A stretch of DNA of 46,762 nt from Streptomyces sp. ATexAB-D23 (GTDB lineage Bacteria > Actinomycetota > Actinomycetes > Streptomycetales > Streptomycetaceae). The notes under the pieces are model-generated. The model had not been told where the DNA came from. It saw only the letters and a list, made by a program, of their open reading frames with translations, and did no database searches. This document shows positions 38,319-46,737 of this stretch, piece by piece. The stretch spans positions 1 to 46,762 of the forward strand of contig NZ_KB892028.1 in NCBI RefSeq assembly GCF_000373645.1. The letters are read 5' to 3'. The position numbers were made by a program, and so were the translations under genes. The stretch's first letter is position 1; each line of letters begins with the position of its first letter.

Positions 38319-38798
38319 ATGACCGTTGCGTTCTTCTCCGGTAAGGGCCGTCGAATCGGCGTCGCTCTTGGTGCCGTGTCCGCGGGACTCCTTGTCCTCT
38401 CCGCCTGCGACAAGCCGACGCCGCTCGCCACCGTGACGGTCGGCGACAACTCGGTGAGCGCCGAGGCCGCCTGCTACAACGACGGCAAGGCCCTCAAGGA
38501 ATCCGAGTACAAGAGCTGCCTGAACAAGAAGGCGGAGAAGACCGTCAAGGTCTCGATGGACGACAAGGTCCGCTTCGGCGTCGACCCCGACATCGCGGAC
38601 AACGGCTGGACGATCTTCGTCAACGGCCAGCAGGCCGAGCAGGAGCCGAACAAGAAGACCTACCGGTCCATCCCGGGCAGCGCCTTCTTCTCCAGCCAGA
38701 CCGGCGAGACCACGGACAAGACGCAGATCAGCATCGTGGAGACCAAGGGCAAGGACCTGCTGGGCATCTGGCACTTCGAGCTCAAGAAGACCGACTGA
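38319..38798 (+). CDS. DUF2771 lipoprotein
   Basis: A 159-residue lipoprotein: signal MTVAFFSGKGRRIGVALGAVSAGLLVLSAC with lipobox LSAC. The mature part (TPLATVTVGDNSVSAEAACYNDG, VSMDDKVRFGVDPDIADNGWTIFVNGQQAEQEPNKKTYRSIPGSAFFSSQ) fits DUF2771. Two further Cys (AACYN and KSCLN) may form a disulfide. It lies 27 bp after the MFS gene and 63 bp before mqnB. Confidence 0.9.
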   Translation: MTVAFFSGKGRRIGVALGAVSAGLLVLSACDKPTPLATVTVGDNSVSAEAACYNDGKALKESEYKSCLNKKAEKTVKVSMDDKVRFGVDPDIADNGWTIFVNGQQAEQEPNKKTYRSIPGSAFFSSQTGETTDKTQISIVETKGKDLLGIWHFELKKTD

Positions 38799-38861
38799 CG
38801 CCCCCTGGGCCCTGTCCCGCCCCCCTGCTCCGCCCCCTCCTGACCTCGGAGGACCGCCCTC

Positions 38862-39569
38862 GTGCGTGTGCTTGTCGTGACCGCTGTCCCGGTGGAACGG
38901 GACGCGGTCACGCGTGCGTACGGGGCCGGTGAGATCCCCGTACGCCGGGTGCCGGGCGCGGAGATCCACCGCGCGGGCCCGCTCGACGTCCTCGCGGGCG
39001 GTGCGGGACCCGCCGCGGCGGCGGCCTCGGCCGCGTACGCCCTGGCGGCGGGCGGCTACGGCCTGGTGGTCTCGGCCGGCATCGGCGGCGGCTTCGCGGG
39101 CGTCGCCCCGGTCGGCTCCCTCGTCGTCGCGAGCGAGATCGTGGCCGCCGACCTGGGCGCGGACACCCCGGACGGCTTCCTTCCGGTGACAGCGCTCGGC
39201 TTCGGCCGCGACCGGTTCGTGCCGCCGCCCGCGCTGGTACGGGAGACGGCCGCCGCGACGGGCGCCCGGCCCGGCGACGTCCTCACCGTCTCCACGGTGA
39301 CCGGCAGCGCCGACCGCGCCACCGCCCTGCTCGCCGCGCACCCCGGCGCCGTCGCCGAGGCCATGGAGGGCTTCGGGGTCGCGGAGGCGGCCGGACTGCG
39401 GGGCGTGCCCGTCCTGGAGATCAGGGCCGTGTCGAACGCGGTCGGCCCGCGCGACCGCGACGCCTGGCGCATCGGCGACGCGCTGTCCGCGCTGACCGAG
39501 GCGTTCGGGAAGCTCATACCCGTATTGGAAGGCTGGACCCGCCATGACCGAGACGAAACCGCAGGCTGA
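38862..39569 (+). CDS. mqnB: Futalosine hydrolase
   Basis: A 235-residue nucleosidase-fold protein. It hydrolyses futalosine to dehypoxanthine futalosine and hypoxanthine in the futalosine route to menaquinone. Landmarks: MRVLVVTAVPVERDAV, VLAGGAGPAAAAASAAYALA, LVVSAGIGGGFAGVAPVGSLVVASEIVAADLGAD, and the AEAMEGFGVAEAAGLRGVPVLEIRAVSNAVGPRDRDAWRI end, with the catalytic Glu in AMEGF and the catalytic-type Asp. GGAGGA precedes the GTG. It overlaps mqnD by 26 bp. Confidence 0.94.
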   Translation: MRVLVVTAVPVERDAVTRAYGAGEIPVRRVPGAEIHRAGPLDVLAGGAGPAAAAASAAYALAAGGYGLVVSAGIGGGFAGVAPVGSLVVASEIVAADLGADTPDGFLPVTALGFGRDRFVPPPALVRETAAATGARPGDVLTVSTVTGSADRATALLAAHPGAVAEAMEGFGVAEAAGLRGVPVLEIRAVSNAVGPRDRDAWRIGDALSALTEAFGKLIPVLEGWTRHDRDETAG

Positions 39570-40407
39570 CGCGCTGCGCATCGCTTTCTCGCCGTGCCCG
39601 AACGACACGTTCGTCTTCGACGCCTGGGCGCACGGCCGGATCCCCGACGCGCCCGCGCTGGATGTCACCTTCGCCGACATCGACCTCACCAACGGCATGG
39701 CCGAGCGCGGCGAGCTGGACGTCCTCAAGGTGTCGTACGCGGTGCTGCCCTGGGTCCTCGACGAGTACGCGCTGCTGCCGTGCGGCGGGGCGCTGGGCCG
39801 GGGCTGCGGCCCGCTCGTCCTGACCCGCGAGCCGGGCGCGGACCTGACGGGGAAGACCGTCGCCGTACCGAGCGAACGCTCCACCGCCTACCTGCTGTTC
39901 CGCCTCTGGGCGGCCGAGGTGGTGCCGGGCGGGGTCGGTGAGATCGTCGTCATGCCGTTCGACCGGATCATGCCGGCGGTACGGGACGGCGAGGTCGACG
40001 CCGGTCTCGTCATCCACGAGGCCCGCTTCACGTACCAGAACTACGGCCTGCACAACCTGGCCGACATGGGCCGGCACTGGGAGGACACCACCGGCCTGCC
40101 GATCCCGCTCGGCGCGATCATCGCCAAGCGGTCCCTGGGCGCGGAGACCCTGAAGGTGCTCGCCGAGTCGGTGCGCGCGTCGGTACGGATGGCGTGGGAC
40201 GACCCGGAGGCGTCCCGGCCCTACGTCCAGAAGCACGCACAGGAGATGGACCCGTCCGTCGCCGACCAGCACATCGGCCTGTACGTCAACGAGTTCACCG
40301 CCGACCTCGGCGAGGACGGCTACGCGGCGATCCGGGGCCTGCTGACCCGCGCGGCAGCCGAGGGCCTGGTACCGCCGCTCGGCCCGGACGCGCTGTCGTT
40401 CGTCTGA
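39544..40407 (+). CDS. mqnD: 1,4-dihydroxy-6-naphthoate synthase
   Basis: A 287-residue periplasmic-binding-like enzyme converting cyclic dehypoxanthine futalosine to 1,4-dihydroxy-6-naphthoate. Family marks: RIAFSPCPNDTFVFDAWAHGRI, DIDLTNGMAERGELDVLKVSYAVLPWVLDEYALLPCGGALGRGCGPLVL, VPSERSTAYLLFRLW, DAGLVIHEARFTYQNYGLHNLADMGRHWEDTTGLPIPLGAI, and KHAQEMDPSVADQHIGLYVNEFTADLGEDGYAA. Its 3' end is overlapped on the other strand by the next gene. Confidence 0.97.
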   Translation: MTETKPQADALRIAFSPCPNDTFVFDAWAHGRIPDAPALDVTFADIDLTNGMAERGELDVLKVSYAVLPWVLDEYALLPCGGALGRGCGPLVLTREPGADLTGKTVAVPSERSTAYLLFRLWAAEVVPGGVGEIVVMPFDRIMPAVRDGEVDAGLVIHEARFTYQNYGLHNLADMGRHWEDTTGLPIPLGAIIAKRSLGAETLKVLAESVRASVRMAWDDPEASRPYVQKHAQEMDPSVADQHIGLYVNEFTADLGEDGYAAIRGLLTRAAAEGLVPPLGPDALSFV

Positions 40408-40913
40408 GCGCCCCGCGGCTCCGCGCCCCGCGGCCGGGTCCGTGCGGAACAGGCCGCGCCGGCCTCCGGCTTCAGGTTGGGGTAATCGAGCCTCTCGACC
40501 AGTTCGACCCGGTAGCAGGCCGTCGTCTTCTTGAGGTCGCCCGGACGGCCGTAGAGCGCGTGCAGGGAGAAGATCACCACCGTGACGTCGCCCTCCCGGG
40601 AGAGTCCGGCGACTTCGACGGCCCCCTCGGCGGGCAGCGGAACGGCGGCGAGTCCCGCCTCGGTGAGCGGGCCGCTTCGGGAGGCGTCGAAAAGAGAGTG
40701 GGCGTACTCCCCGGCACCGCGCTCCATGCTGTAACGCAGCTGCCTCTCGTCCGTCGTACCGGGCGGCGGCGGGCTGGGCCACGTCGCCACCGCCACCCCG
40801 AGAACGAGAAGGGTGACGGCCACGGCGATCCCGCCGCAGACGGCGATGGTGCGGTAGACCACCGACTGGCGCGCCGGAACGCGGCCCGCCGCGTGGGGCG
40901 GTCCGGATCTCAC
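40320..40913 (-). CDS. Single-helix membrane protein overlapping mqnD antisense
   Basis: A 197-residue protein with one N-terminal membrane segment (VYRTIAVCGGIAVAVTLLVLGVAVATW) and an outside domain (RQLRYSMERGAGEYAHSLFDASRS...VEVAGLSREGDVTVVIFSLHALYGRPGDLKKTTACYRVELVERLD). The last ~45 residues (ARTRPRGAEPRGAQTNDSASGPSGG...) are low-complexity. Their final 88 bp lie antisense to the mqnD 3' end, which suggests that the original stop was lost and the frame reads on. Function unknown. Confidence 0.75.
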   Translation of the reverse strand: MRSGPPHAAGRVPARQSVVYRTIAVCGGIAVAVTLLVLGVAVATWPSPPPPGTTDERQLRYSMERGAGEYAHSLFDASRSGPLTEAGLAAVPLPAEGAVEVAGLSREGDVTVVIFSLHALYGRPGDLKKTTACYRVELVERLDYPNLKPEAGAACSARTRPRGAEPRGAQTNDSASGPSGGTRPSAAARVSRPRIAA

Positions 40914-41020
40914 GGCGCCCAGGAACGGACGCGGCCGTCCCGTCGCGTCCCGGAAGCGGTGCGGGACGCCGTGCCCGGGTTCCGCACCCGTAGGACCTCC
41001 CGCACCCTTCGCGCCGGCAC

Positions 41021-41413
41021 TCAGACGTCGAGCTGGTCCGCGACCGCCCTCAGCAGGCCGGCGATCTTGGCGCCCGCGGCCTTGTCGGGGTAGCGGCCGC
41101 GCTCCAGCATCGGTGTGATGTTCTCCAGCACGGTGGTCAGGTCCTGGACGATCGACGCCAGCTCGTCCGGCTTGCGGCGCTGGGCGGCCGCGACGGACGG
41201 TGTGGGGTCGAGGATCACCACGGAGAGCGCCTGGTCACCGCGCTGACCGGCGACCACGCCGAATTCGACGCGCTGGCCGGGCTTGAGAGCGTCGACCCCG
41301 GCCGGGAGCACGGACGAGTGCACGAAGACGTCGCTGCCGTCGTCGCGGGAGAGGAAGCCGAAGCCCTTCTCACTGTTGAACCACTTGACCTTGCCAGTCG
41401 GCAAAGCACGCAC
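41021..41413 (-). CDS. Cold-shock domain protein with C-terminal helical extension
   Basis: A 130-residue protein. Residues ~6-70 are a cold-shock domain (TGKVKWFNSEKGFGFLSRDDGSDVFVHSSVLPAGVDALKPGQRVEFGVVAGQRGDQALSVVIL) with RNP1 KGFGFL and RNP2 VFVHSS. The extra ~60 residues (RRKPDELASIVQDLTTVLENITPMLERGRYPDKAAGAKIAGLLRAVADQLDV) are helical and conserved in streptomycetes as I recall. It binds single-stranded nucleic acid. GTG 41413 is the apparent start. Confidence 0.95.
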   Translation of the reverse strand: MRALPTGKVKWFNSEKGFGFLSRDDGSDVFVHSSVLPAGVDALKPGQRVEFGVVAGQRGDQALSVVILDPTPSVAAAQRRKPDELASIVQDLTTVLENITPMLERGRYPDKAAGAKIAGLLRAVADQLDV

Positions 41414-41622
41414 CCCATCTCAACCCGTATGCCGGAACCGGAACAAAGCCCTCAGCAGGTCAGGCCGTCCTGTGGTCGTGCTCCCCTGCTGGCTGAAGCC
41501 TCCACAGGTGAAGTACCCCTCGTCAAGCCTGGTCATCCGGACTGTGTCCGGAAACGACACCTGCTTCACCCGCAGGCCGCCCGGCGCACGGTCGCGCCGC
41601 ATCCGGGAACTACCCTGGCGGG

Positions 41623-41856
41623 GTGAGCACTCCATCTTCCGGCCCCGGTGACCGGCTCGTCCGGATCGGCGCGATCGTCTTCCTCATCGGCGCCCTCAGC
41701 ACCCTCGCCACCATGGCCCCCCTCTTCCTCGGCACCCATCCCCTGCCGTCCGTCTTCTGGTCCCTGTGCATGCTGATGGGCGTCGGTTTCCTGATCGCCG
41801 CGGCGGGTGTGGTGCGGTCGGTACGGGCGGGGGCGCGGGCGCGGGCCGCGGACTAG
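41623..41856 (+). CDS. Small two-helix membrane protein, 77 aa
   Basis: From GTG 41623: MSTPSSGPGDRLVRIGAIVFLIGALSTLATMAPLFLGTHPLPSVFWSLCMLMGVGFLIAAAGVVRSV..., with two hydrophobic segments (~16-36 and ~44-64). Codon use is typical of the genome. The ribosome site is weak (GGCGGG). It is divergent from the cold-shock gene and ends 9 bp before the convergent HAD gene stop. Confidence 0.78.
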   Translation: MSTPSSGPGDRLVRIGAIVFLIGALSTLATMAPLFLGTHPLPSVFWSLCMLMGVGFLIAAAGVVRSVRAGARARAAD

Positions 41857-41865
41857 GGCCTGTCC

Positions 41866-42486
41866 TCAGGCGGCGTACGTCTCCAGCCAGGCCGGCAGCT
41901 CGGTCAGCGACGACAGGACGATGTCCGCACCGGCCTCCCGGAGGGCGTCCGCGTCGCACGGGCCGGTCGTGACACCCACCGAGACGGCGTTCGCCGCGCG
42001 GGCGCCGCGCACGTCGCCCACGTGGTCGCCCACGTAGATCCCTGCGCCGTACTCGCGCAGGGCCACCGCCTTGCCCTCCGCCCAGAGGCCGCCGACGGTC
42101 ACGTCCGGTTCGATGCCGAGGTACGACAGGTGCAGCTTGGCGCTCGGCTCGTACTTGGCGGTGACGACGATCGTCCGGCCGCCACGCTCCCGTATCGCCT
42201 CGACCGCCTCCCGGGCGCCCGGCATGGCGAGCGACGGGGTGATCGCGTACTCCGGGTACATCTCCCGGTACCGGTCCACCATGGCGGGCACCTCGCTCGC
42301 CGGGAACCAGTGTGCGAGCTCGTGGTCGAGCGGCGGACCGAGCCGGCTCACCGCCAGATCGGCGTCGATCACGGCGCCCGTCTCCGCGGAGAGCGCCAGG
42401 AAGGCGGCCTTGATGCCGGGGCGGGAGTCGATGAGCGTCATGTCCAGGTCGAAGCCGACCGTGAGGGGGAGAGCCATGGCATCCAT
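41866..42486 (-). CDS. HAD family hydrolase (phosphatase)
   Basis: A 206-residue HAD protein. Motif I is VGFDLDMTLID with nucleophile and acid Asp pair; motif II is TIVVTAKY (Thr); the Lys is in EGKAVAL; motif IV is IYVGDHVGDVRGAR. The cap is helical (LGPPLDHELAHWFPASEVPAMVDRYREMYPEYA), as in phosphoglycolate-phosphatase-like members. ATG 42486 has GGAGGGG 10 nt upstream; ATG 42477 is also possible. Substrate unknown. Confidence 0.93.
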   Translation of the reverse strand: MDAMALPLTVGFDLDMTLIDSRPGIKAAFLALSAETGAVIDADLAVSRLGPPLDHELAHWFPASEVPAMVDRYREMYPEYAITPSLAMPGAREAVEAIRERGGRTIVVTAKYEPSAKLHLSYLGIEPDVTVGGLWAEGKAVALREYGAGIYVGDHVGDVRGARAANAVSVGVTTGPCDADALREAGADIVLSSLTELPAWLETYAA

Positions 42487-42534
42487 TGTGCCGGGTCCCC
42501 TCCGGGGGGGGGTGTGGGGCCTTGGGGCGGACGG

Positions 42535-42560
42535 TTCCGTCCTCAAACGCCGGACGGGCT
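42535..42560 (+). repeat. Dispersed intergenic repeat, copy 4
   Basis: The 26-bp unit with core TCAAACGCCGGACGGGCT, exact match to copies 1 and 2. It is part of a 51-bp direct duplication (42530-42580 and 42643-42693). Confidence 0.85.
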
Positions 42561-42647
42561 GGAAGGGGCGACGGGCGGGCGGGGTGCGGAGGCGCGGGGG
42601 CCCCGCGGCGTCCGCGCACGTGAGCCCCGGGACACCCCGGCCGACGG

Positions 42648-42673
42648 TTCCGTCCTCAAACGCCGGACCGGCT
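42648..42673 (+). repeat. Dispersed intergenic repeat, copy 5
   Basis: The same unit with one change (GGACCGGCT), 113 bp from copy 4 and in the same orientation. The surrounding 51 bp are nearly identical to those at copy 4. Confidence 0.8.
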
Positions 42674-42717
42674 GGAAGGGGCGACGGACGGGCTGGACGC
42701 ACGACGCGGGTGCGGGG

Positions 42718-43818
42718 TCATCTGCGTCTCGCTCGCCACACCAGGAACGCCGCTGACGCCACCGCCGCCGTGCGGAGCGTCACCGGCCATACGTCGCTCA
42801 GCGCGTCCGCCATGCCGTGTTCCGGGATGGGGGCGCCCCAGCGGCCCTCCATACGGCCCCACAGCCAGACCACAGCGGCAGCCGCGACCACTCCGGGCAG
42901 ACCCATGACGGCCCACTTCGCCTCCGCACGCGACAGCTTGCGGGAGAGGTACGCGAGCAGCCAGCCGCCCCCCAGGACCGGCAGCGAGCCCATCACCGCC
43001 CCGGTGACCAGCAGGGCGGCCGCCAGCAGGAGCATGGGGTGGGCGAAGCCCCGGGGGGAAGCGGCGGCCGCCTCCCCCCGGGAGCGGCGCACCTTCGGCA
43101 GCCAGCGCCTCCGCCGCCGCTCAGGGAGCGCGGCCTCCTCCTCGTCGTCCTCCTCCGGCTCCGCCGGTTCCTCGTCCTCGTCCTCGTCCTCGTCCCCCTC
43201 CGGCGCCGGGGGCCTCAGGAGCGCCGGGATCTCCACCCCGCCCCGGAACCCGGGGACCTCCGTACCCGGCCCGAACTCCCCGAACGGGCCCGGCTCCACG
43301 CTCCACCACTCCGGCTCACCGCCGTCGGCACCCAGCTCGTCCGTGCCGGCCCGGTGCGGGGCGGAGGGCTGTGCGGGTGCCGGCGGAGCCGGCTCCGGCT
43401 CCGGCGACGCGCCCTTGCGCAGAAGGTCCTTGCGCAGGGGGGCCTTGCGCAGAGGGTCCTTGCGCAAGGGGTCCTTGCGGCGGAGCTTCGGTCGGCGGGG
43501 GGCCGGGATGCCCGTGGCTTCCGGCCGAGCCTCCGGCCTGCCCTGCGGGCGGTCCTCCTCCCGGGCCTCCGGGACCGGCGCCGCCACGCCCGTCCGCGCA
43601 GCCGCCTCGACGAGTTCGTCCGGCGTGCCGAGCGTGCCGATGATGCGGCGTACCGCCCCCGGCGTGTCCGCCGCCTGCGTCCTGCGCTGCCGTTCGATCT
43701 CGCTCCGGAGCTCCGACACGAGCCGCATCCGGGTGCCCGACGACAGTTGTTGCTGCTGCGCCAGGTCCCCGACCCGGCTCAGATAGTCGTAGACCAGCTG
43801 GTCGCTCTCGATCCCCAC
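42718..43818 (-). CDS. HAAS-type membrane protein with LRKDP repeats and acidic stretch
   Basis: A 366-residue protein from GTG 43818 (GAGGGGA upstream). Residues 1-75 resemble a HAAS/permease-prefix domain (VYDYLSRVGDLAQQQQLSSGTRMRLVSELRSEIERQRR...IIGTLGTPDELVEAAAR). A five-residue basic repeat follows (RRKDP-LRKDP-LRKAP-LRKDL-LRK, bases ~43412-43490). Next comes an acidic run (GDEDEDEDEE...EEDDEEEAA) and at least three C-terminal membrane segments. Adjacent strongly basic and acidic regions may interact. Function unknown. Confidence 0.82.
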   Translation of the reverse strand: MGIESDQLVYDYLSRVGDLAQQQQLSSGTRMRLVSELRSEIERQRRTQAADTPGAVRRIIGTLGTPDELVEAAARTGVAAPVPEAREEDRPQGRPEARPEATGIPAPRRPKLRRKDPLRKDPLRKAPLRKDLLRKGASPEPEPAPPAPAQPSAPHRAGTDELGADGGEPEWWSVEPGPFGEFGPGTEVPGFRGGVEIPALLRPPAPEGDEDEDEDEEPAEPEEDDEEEAALPERRRRRWLPKVRRSRGEAAAASPRGFAHPMLLLAAALLVTGAVMGSLPVLGGGWLLAYLSRKLSRAEAKWAVMGLPGVVAAAAVVWLWGRMEGRWGAPIPEHGMADALSDVWPVTLRTAAVASAAFLVWRARRR

Positions 43819-43902
43819 GCGATGGTTCCCCTCGGTTCCCCGCTGCCGCCTGCACCGACGGTAGCGCCCTCGCGGCTGTCCGGAGCGACTACCGTGGGGC
43901 GG

Positions 43903-46344
43903 ATGGGGACGACCACACCACCGCGGACGCTGGCCGAGGCTCTGCGCGCCCGGGACGACGAGTCACTCGCCGGGCTGCTGCGGGCGCGGCCCGACCTCCT
44001 CTCCCCCGTGCCGGGCGACATCACCCAGCTCGCCACGCGCGCCGGCACCCGTGCGTCCGTCGTACGCGCTCTGGAGCACCTCGACCGGTTCTCCCTCCAG
44101 ACCGCCGAGGCGCTGGCGGTCGCTCCCGACCCCGCCCCGTACACCACCCTGCTCGGCCTGCTCACGGGTGACGGGCAGGACGACGGCGAGCACCGCGACG
44201 ACGCGGGCGCCGCGATCGTGGCCGCGCTGCCCGGCGCGCTGGGGACCCTGCGCGAACAGGCCCTCGTGTGGGGCGAGGACGACCGGCTGCGCCTGGTGCG
44301 TACGGCCAGGGAACTGCTGTCCCCTTCGCCGCAGCACCCCTCCCCCACCGGTCTCGGGCCGACCGTCGCGGAGGCCACCGCCGGTATGTCGCCCGGCCGG
44401 CTCCAGGAGATCCTGGCCGCCGCCGGGCTGCCCGCCACCCACGACCCGGTCTCCGCCGTGACCGCCCTGACCGCGCTGTTCACCGACCGCACCCGGATGG
44501 GCGAACTCCTCGACACCGCCCCCATGGAGGCCCTCGCGGTGCTCGACCGGCTCGTCTGGGGCCCGCCGTACGGCGAGGTGACGCCGAACCCGACCCCGCC
44601 CGTGAAGTGGCTGCGCGACCGGGGCCTCCTCCTGCCCGTATCGACCCGCACCGTCGTCCTGCCCCGCGAGGCCGCCCTGCATCTGCGGGCCGGGCGCGCC
44701 CACCGGGTACCCGAGCCGCAGCCGCCCGCCGTGGCCGCCGCCGCCGAACGCGATCCACAGGCTGTGGACAGTGCCGCGGCCGGCCAGGCGTTCCTGGCGG
44801 TCACCACCGTCGAGGAACTACTCAAGACCTGGGACGGCGGCGGCCCCACCGTCCTGCGGGCCGGCGGCCTCAGCGTCCGCGAGCTGAAGAAGACCGCCGC
44901 CGCGCTGGACGTCCCCGAACCCACCGCCGCGTTCTGGATCGAACTCGCCTACGCGGCCGGGCTGCTGGCCTCCGACGGCGAGGCCGACGAACGGTACGCG
45001 CCGACGCCCGCGGCCGACGACTGGACCGAGCTGCCCGCCCAGGACCGCTGGGCCGACCTCGCCACCGCCTGGCTCGCCGCCACCCGCACCTCCGGTCTGG
45101 TCGGCGGACAGGACGCCAAGGGCCGCGCCCTGTCCGCCCTCGGCCCCGACCTGGACCGCTCCGCCGCGCCCGAGGTCCGCCACCGCGTCCTCGCCCTGCT
45201 CGCCGAGCTGCCCGCCGGCACCGCGCCCGACCCCGAGACCGTGCTCGCCCGGCTCCGCTGGGAACGCCCCTTGCGCGGGGCCGCCACGGCCGCCGGGGAC
45301 GCGATGGACCTGCGGTCCCGGATCGCGCTGTGGACGCTGAACGAGTCCGAGCTCCTCGGCATCACCGGGCGCGGCGCGCTCGCCTCCCCGACCCGTGCGC
45401 TGCTCGCCGGCCACCCCGCCGATGCCGCCGCCCGGCTCGCCCCGCTCCTCCCCGAGCCCCTCGACCACGTCCTCCTCCAGGCCGACCTGACCGCCGTCGC
45501 GCCCGGCCCGCTGGAACGCCCCCTCGCCGAGATGCTCGGCGCGCTCGCGGACATCGAGTCGAAGGGCGGGGCGACGGTGTACCGGTTCACGCCCGGGTCC
45601 GTACGGCGCGCCCTGGACGCCGGGCAGACCGCCGCCGACCTGCACGCCTTCCTCGCCGCGCACAGCCGTACGCCCGTTCCTCAGCCGCTCAGCTACCTCA
45701 TCGACGATGTGGCCCGCCGCCACGGGCACCTGCGGATCGGCGCCGCGTCCTCGTACGTGCGCTGCGACGACGAGGCCGTCCTCAACGAGATCCTGGCCGA
45801 CAAGCGGTCCGCCGCGTTGCGGCTGCGCCGGCTCGCCCCCACCGTCCTGGCCGCCCGCACCGATCCGGCGTCCCTCCTCGACGGCCTGCGCGACATGGGT
45901 TACGCACCCGCCGCGGAGTCCGCCGACGGCGACGTCCTGATCACCCGGGCCGGCGCGCACCGCACCCCGCCGCGCACCGCGCCCGTCCCCGTCCCCGAGG
46001 GCCCGCCCGTCCCCGACCCCACACTGCTCGGTGCGGCGGTCCGGGCGATCCGGGCCGGGGAGACCGCCGCGACGGTCGTCCACAAGGACGCCGAGGCCAC
46101 CGCGCCGCCGGGAGCGCTGCCGCGCACCTCCTCGGCGGAGACCCTGGTCACCGTCCAGGCCGCCGCGATGACCGGCTCCGCGGTCTGGATCGGCTACGTC
46201 AACGCGGAGGGCACGGCGAGCCAGCGCGTCATCGCCCCGGTCCGGGTGGAGGGCGGCTTCGTCACCGCGTACGACCACACGGCGGACGAGATCCGCACGT
46301 ATCCCCTCCACCGGATCACGGGCGTGGCGGAACTGGCGGAGTAG
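43903..46344 (+). CDS. Helicase C-terminal/XPB-associated domain protein with C-terminal WYL-like domain
   Basis: An 813-residue protein from ATG 43903. The N-terminus (TLAEALRARDDESLAGLLRARPDLLSPVPGDITQLATRAGTRASVVRALEHLDRFSLQTAEALA) and the segments YRFTPGSVRRALDAGQTAADLHAFLAAHSRTPVPQPLSYLIDDVARRHGHLRIGAASSYVRCDDEAVLNEIL match the Helicase_C_3/XPB-associated family. The last ~65 residues (LVTVQAAAMTGSAVWIGYVNAEGTASQRVIAPVRVEGGFVTAYDHTADEIRTYPLHRITGVAEL) are WYL-like. There are no Walker motifs. Such genes usually occur near an XPB-type helicase, which is not in the window. Confidence 0.88.
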   Translation: MGTTTPPRTLAEALRARDDESLAGLLRARPDLLSPVPGDITQLATRAGTRASVVRALEHLDRFSLQTAEALAVAPDPAPYTTLLGLLTGDGQDDGEHRDDAGAAIVAALPGALGTLREQALVWGEDDRLRLVRTARELLSPSPQHPSPTGLGPTVAEATAGMSPGRLQEILAAAGLPATHDPVSAVTALTALFTDRTRMGELLDTAPMEALAVLDRLVWGPPYGEVTPNPTPPVKWLRDRGLLLPVSTRTVVLPREAALHLRAGRAHRVPEPQPPAVAAAAERDPQAVDSAAAGQAFLAVTTVEELLKTWDGGGPTVLRAGGLSVRELKKTAAALDVPEPTAAFWIELAYAAGLLASDGEADERYAPTPAADDWTELPAQDRWADLATAWLAATRTSGLVGGQDAKGRALSALGPDLDRSAAPEVRHRVLALLAELPAGTAPDPETVLARLRWERPLRGAATAAGDAMDLRSRIALWTLNESELLGITGRGALASPTRALLAGHPADAAARLAPLLPEPLDHVLLQADLTAVAPGPLERPLAEMLGALADIESKGGATVYRFTPGSVRRALDAGQTAADLHAFLAAHSRTPVPQPLSYLIDDVARRHGHLRIGAASSYVRCDDEAVLNEILADKRSAALRLRRLAPTVLAARTDPASLLDGLRDMGYAPAAESADGDVLITRAGAHRTPPRTAPVPVPEGPPVPDPTLLGAAVRAIRAGETAATVVHKDAEATAPPGALPRTSSAETLVTVQAAAMTGSAVWIGYVNAEGTASQRVIAPVRVEGGFVTAYDHTADEIRTYPLHRITGVAELAE

Positions 46345-46403
46345 CGGGGGCCCCTTGCGGGGCCGGGTCCTCGTTGTTGCTCGCCCCGGTCCGGGGCCCG
46401 GGG

Positions 46404-46429
46404 TTCCGTCCTCAATCGCCGGACAGGCT
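46404..46429 (+). repeat. Dispersed intergenic repeat, copy 6
   Basis: The 26-bp unit with changes TCAATCGCCGGACAGGCT, lying in the first half of the 75-bp-offset duplication. Confidence 0.8.
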
Positions 46430-46478
46430 TGAATGCGGCGCCGACCCCCGCGGGTTTGCCCCCTCCCCGGCCGACCGG

Positions 46479-46504
46479 TTCCGTCCTCAAGCGCCGGACA
46501 GGCT
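46479..46504 (+). repeat. Dispersed intergenic repeat, copy 7
   Basis: The unit with core TCAAGCGCCGGACAGGCT, one base different from copy 6 and lying in the second half of the duplication. Confidence 0.8.
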
Positions 46505-46737
46505 TGAGTGGGGCGCCGGCCCCCGCGGGTTTGCGGCAGACGTACCACCGGCGTACAGACGCAGGCGATCGTGGGTGGGGGCGTGCAGGGCAGTCCCCGC
46601 AGAAAATGGCGTACGACCCGGGTACCTGTTCGTCGTCGGGTGAACACGCCATTTTTGAGGAGTCTGCCCGGAGGGACCCCACCCCCACCCACCGGACGGT
46701 GGGCGACCCGCACCCCACGGACGACGACGCCCCCCCA

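Noticed and set aside
36459..39884. 1141-residue minus-strand ORF opposite MFS, DUF2771, mqnB and mqnD
   Set aside because: Four recognisable plus-strand genes occupy this interval.
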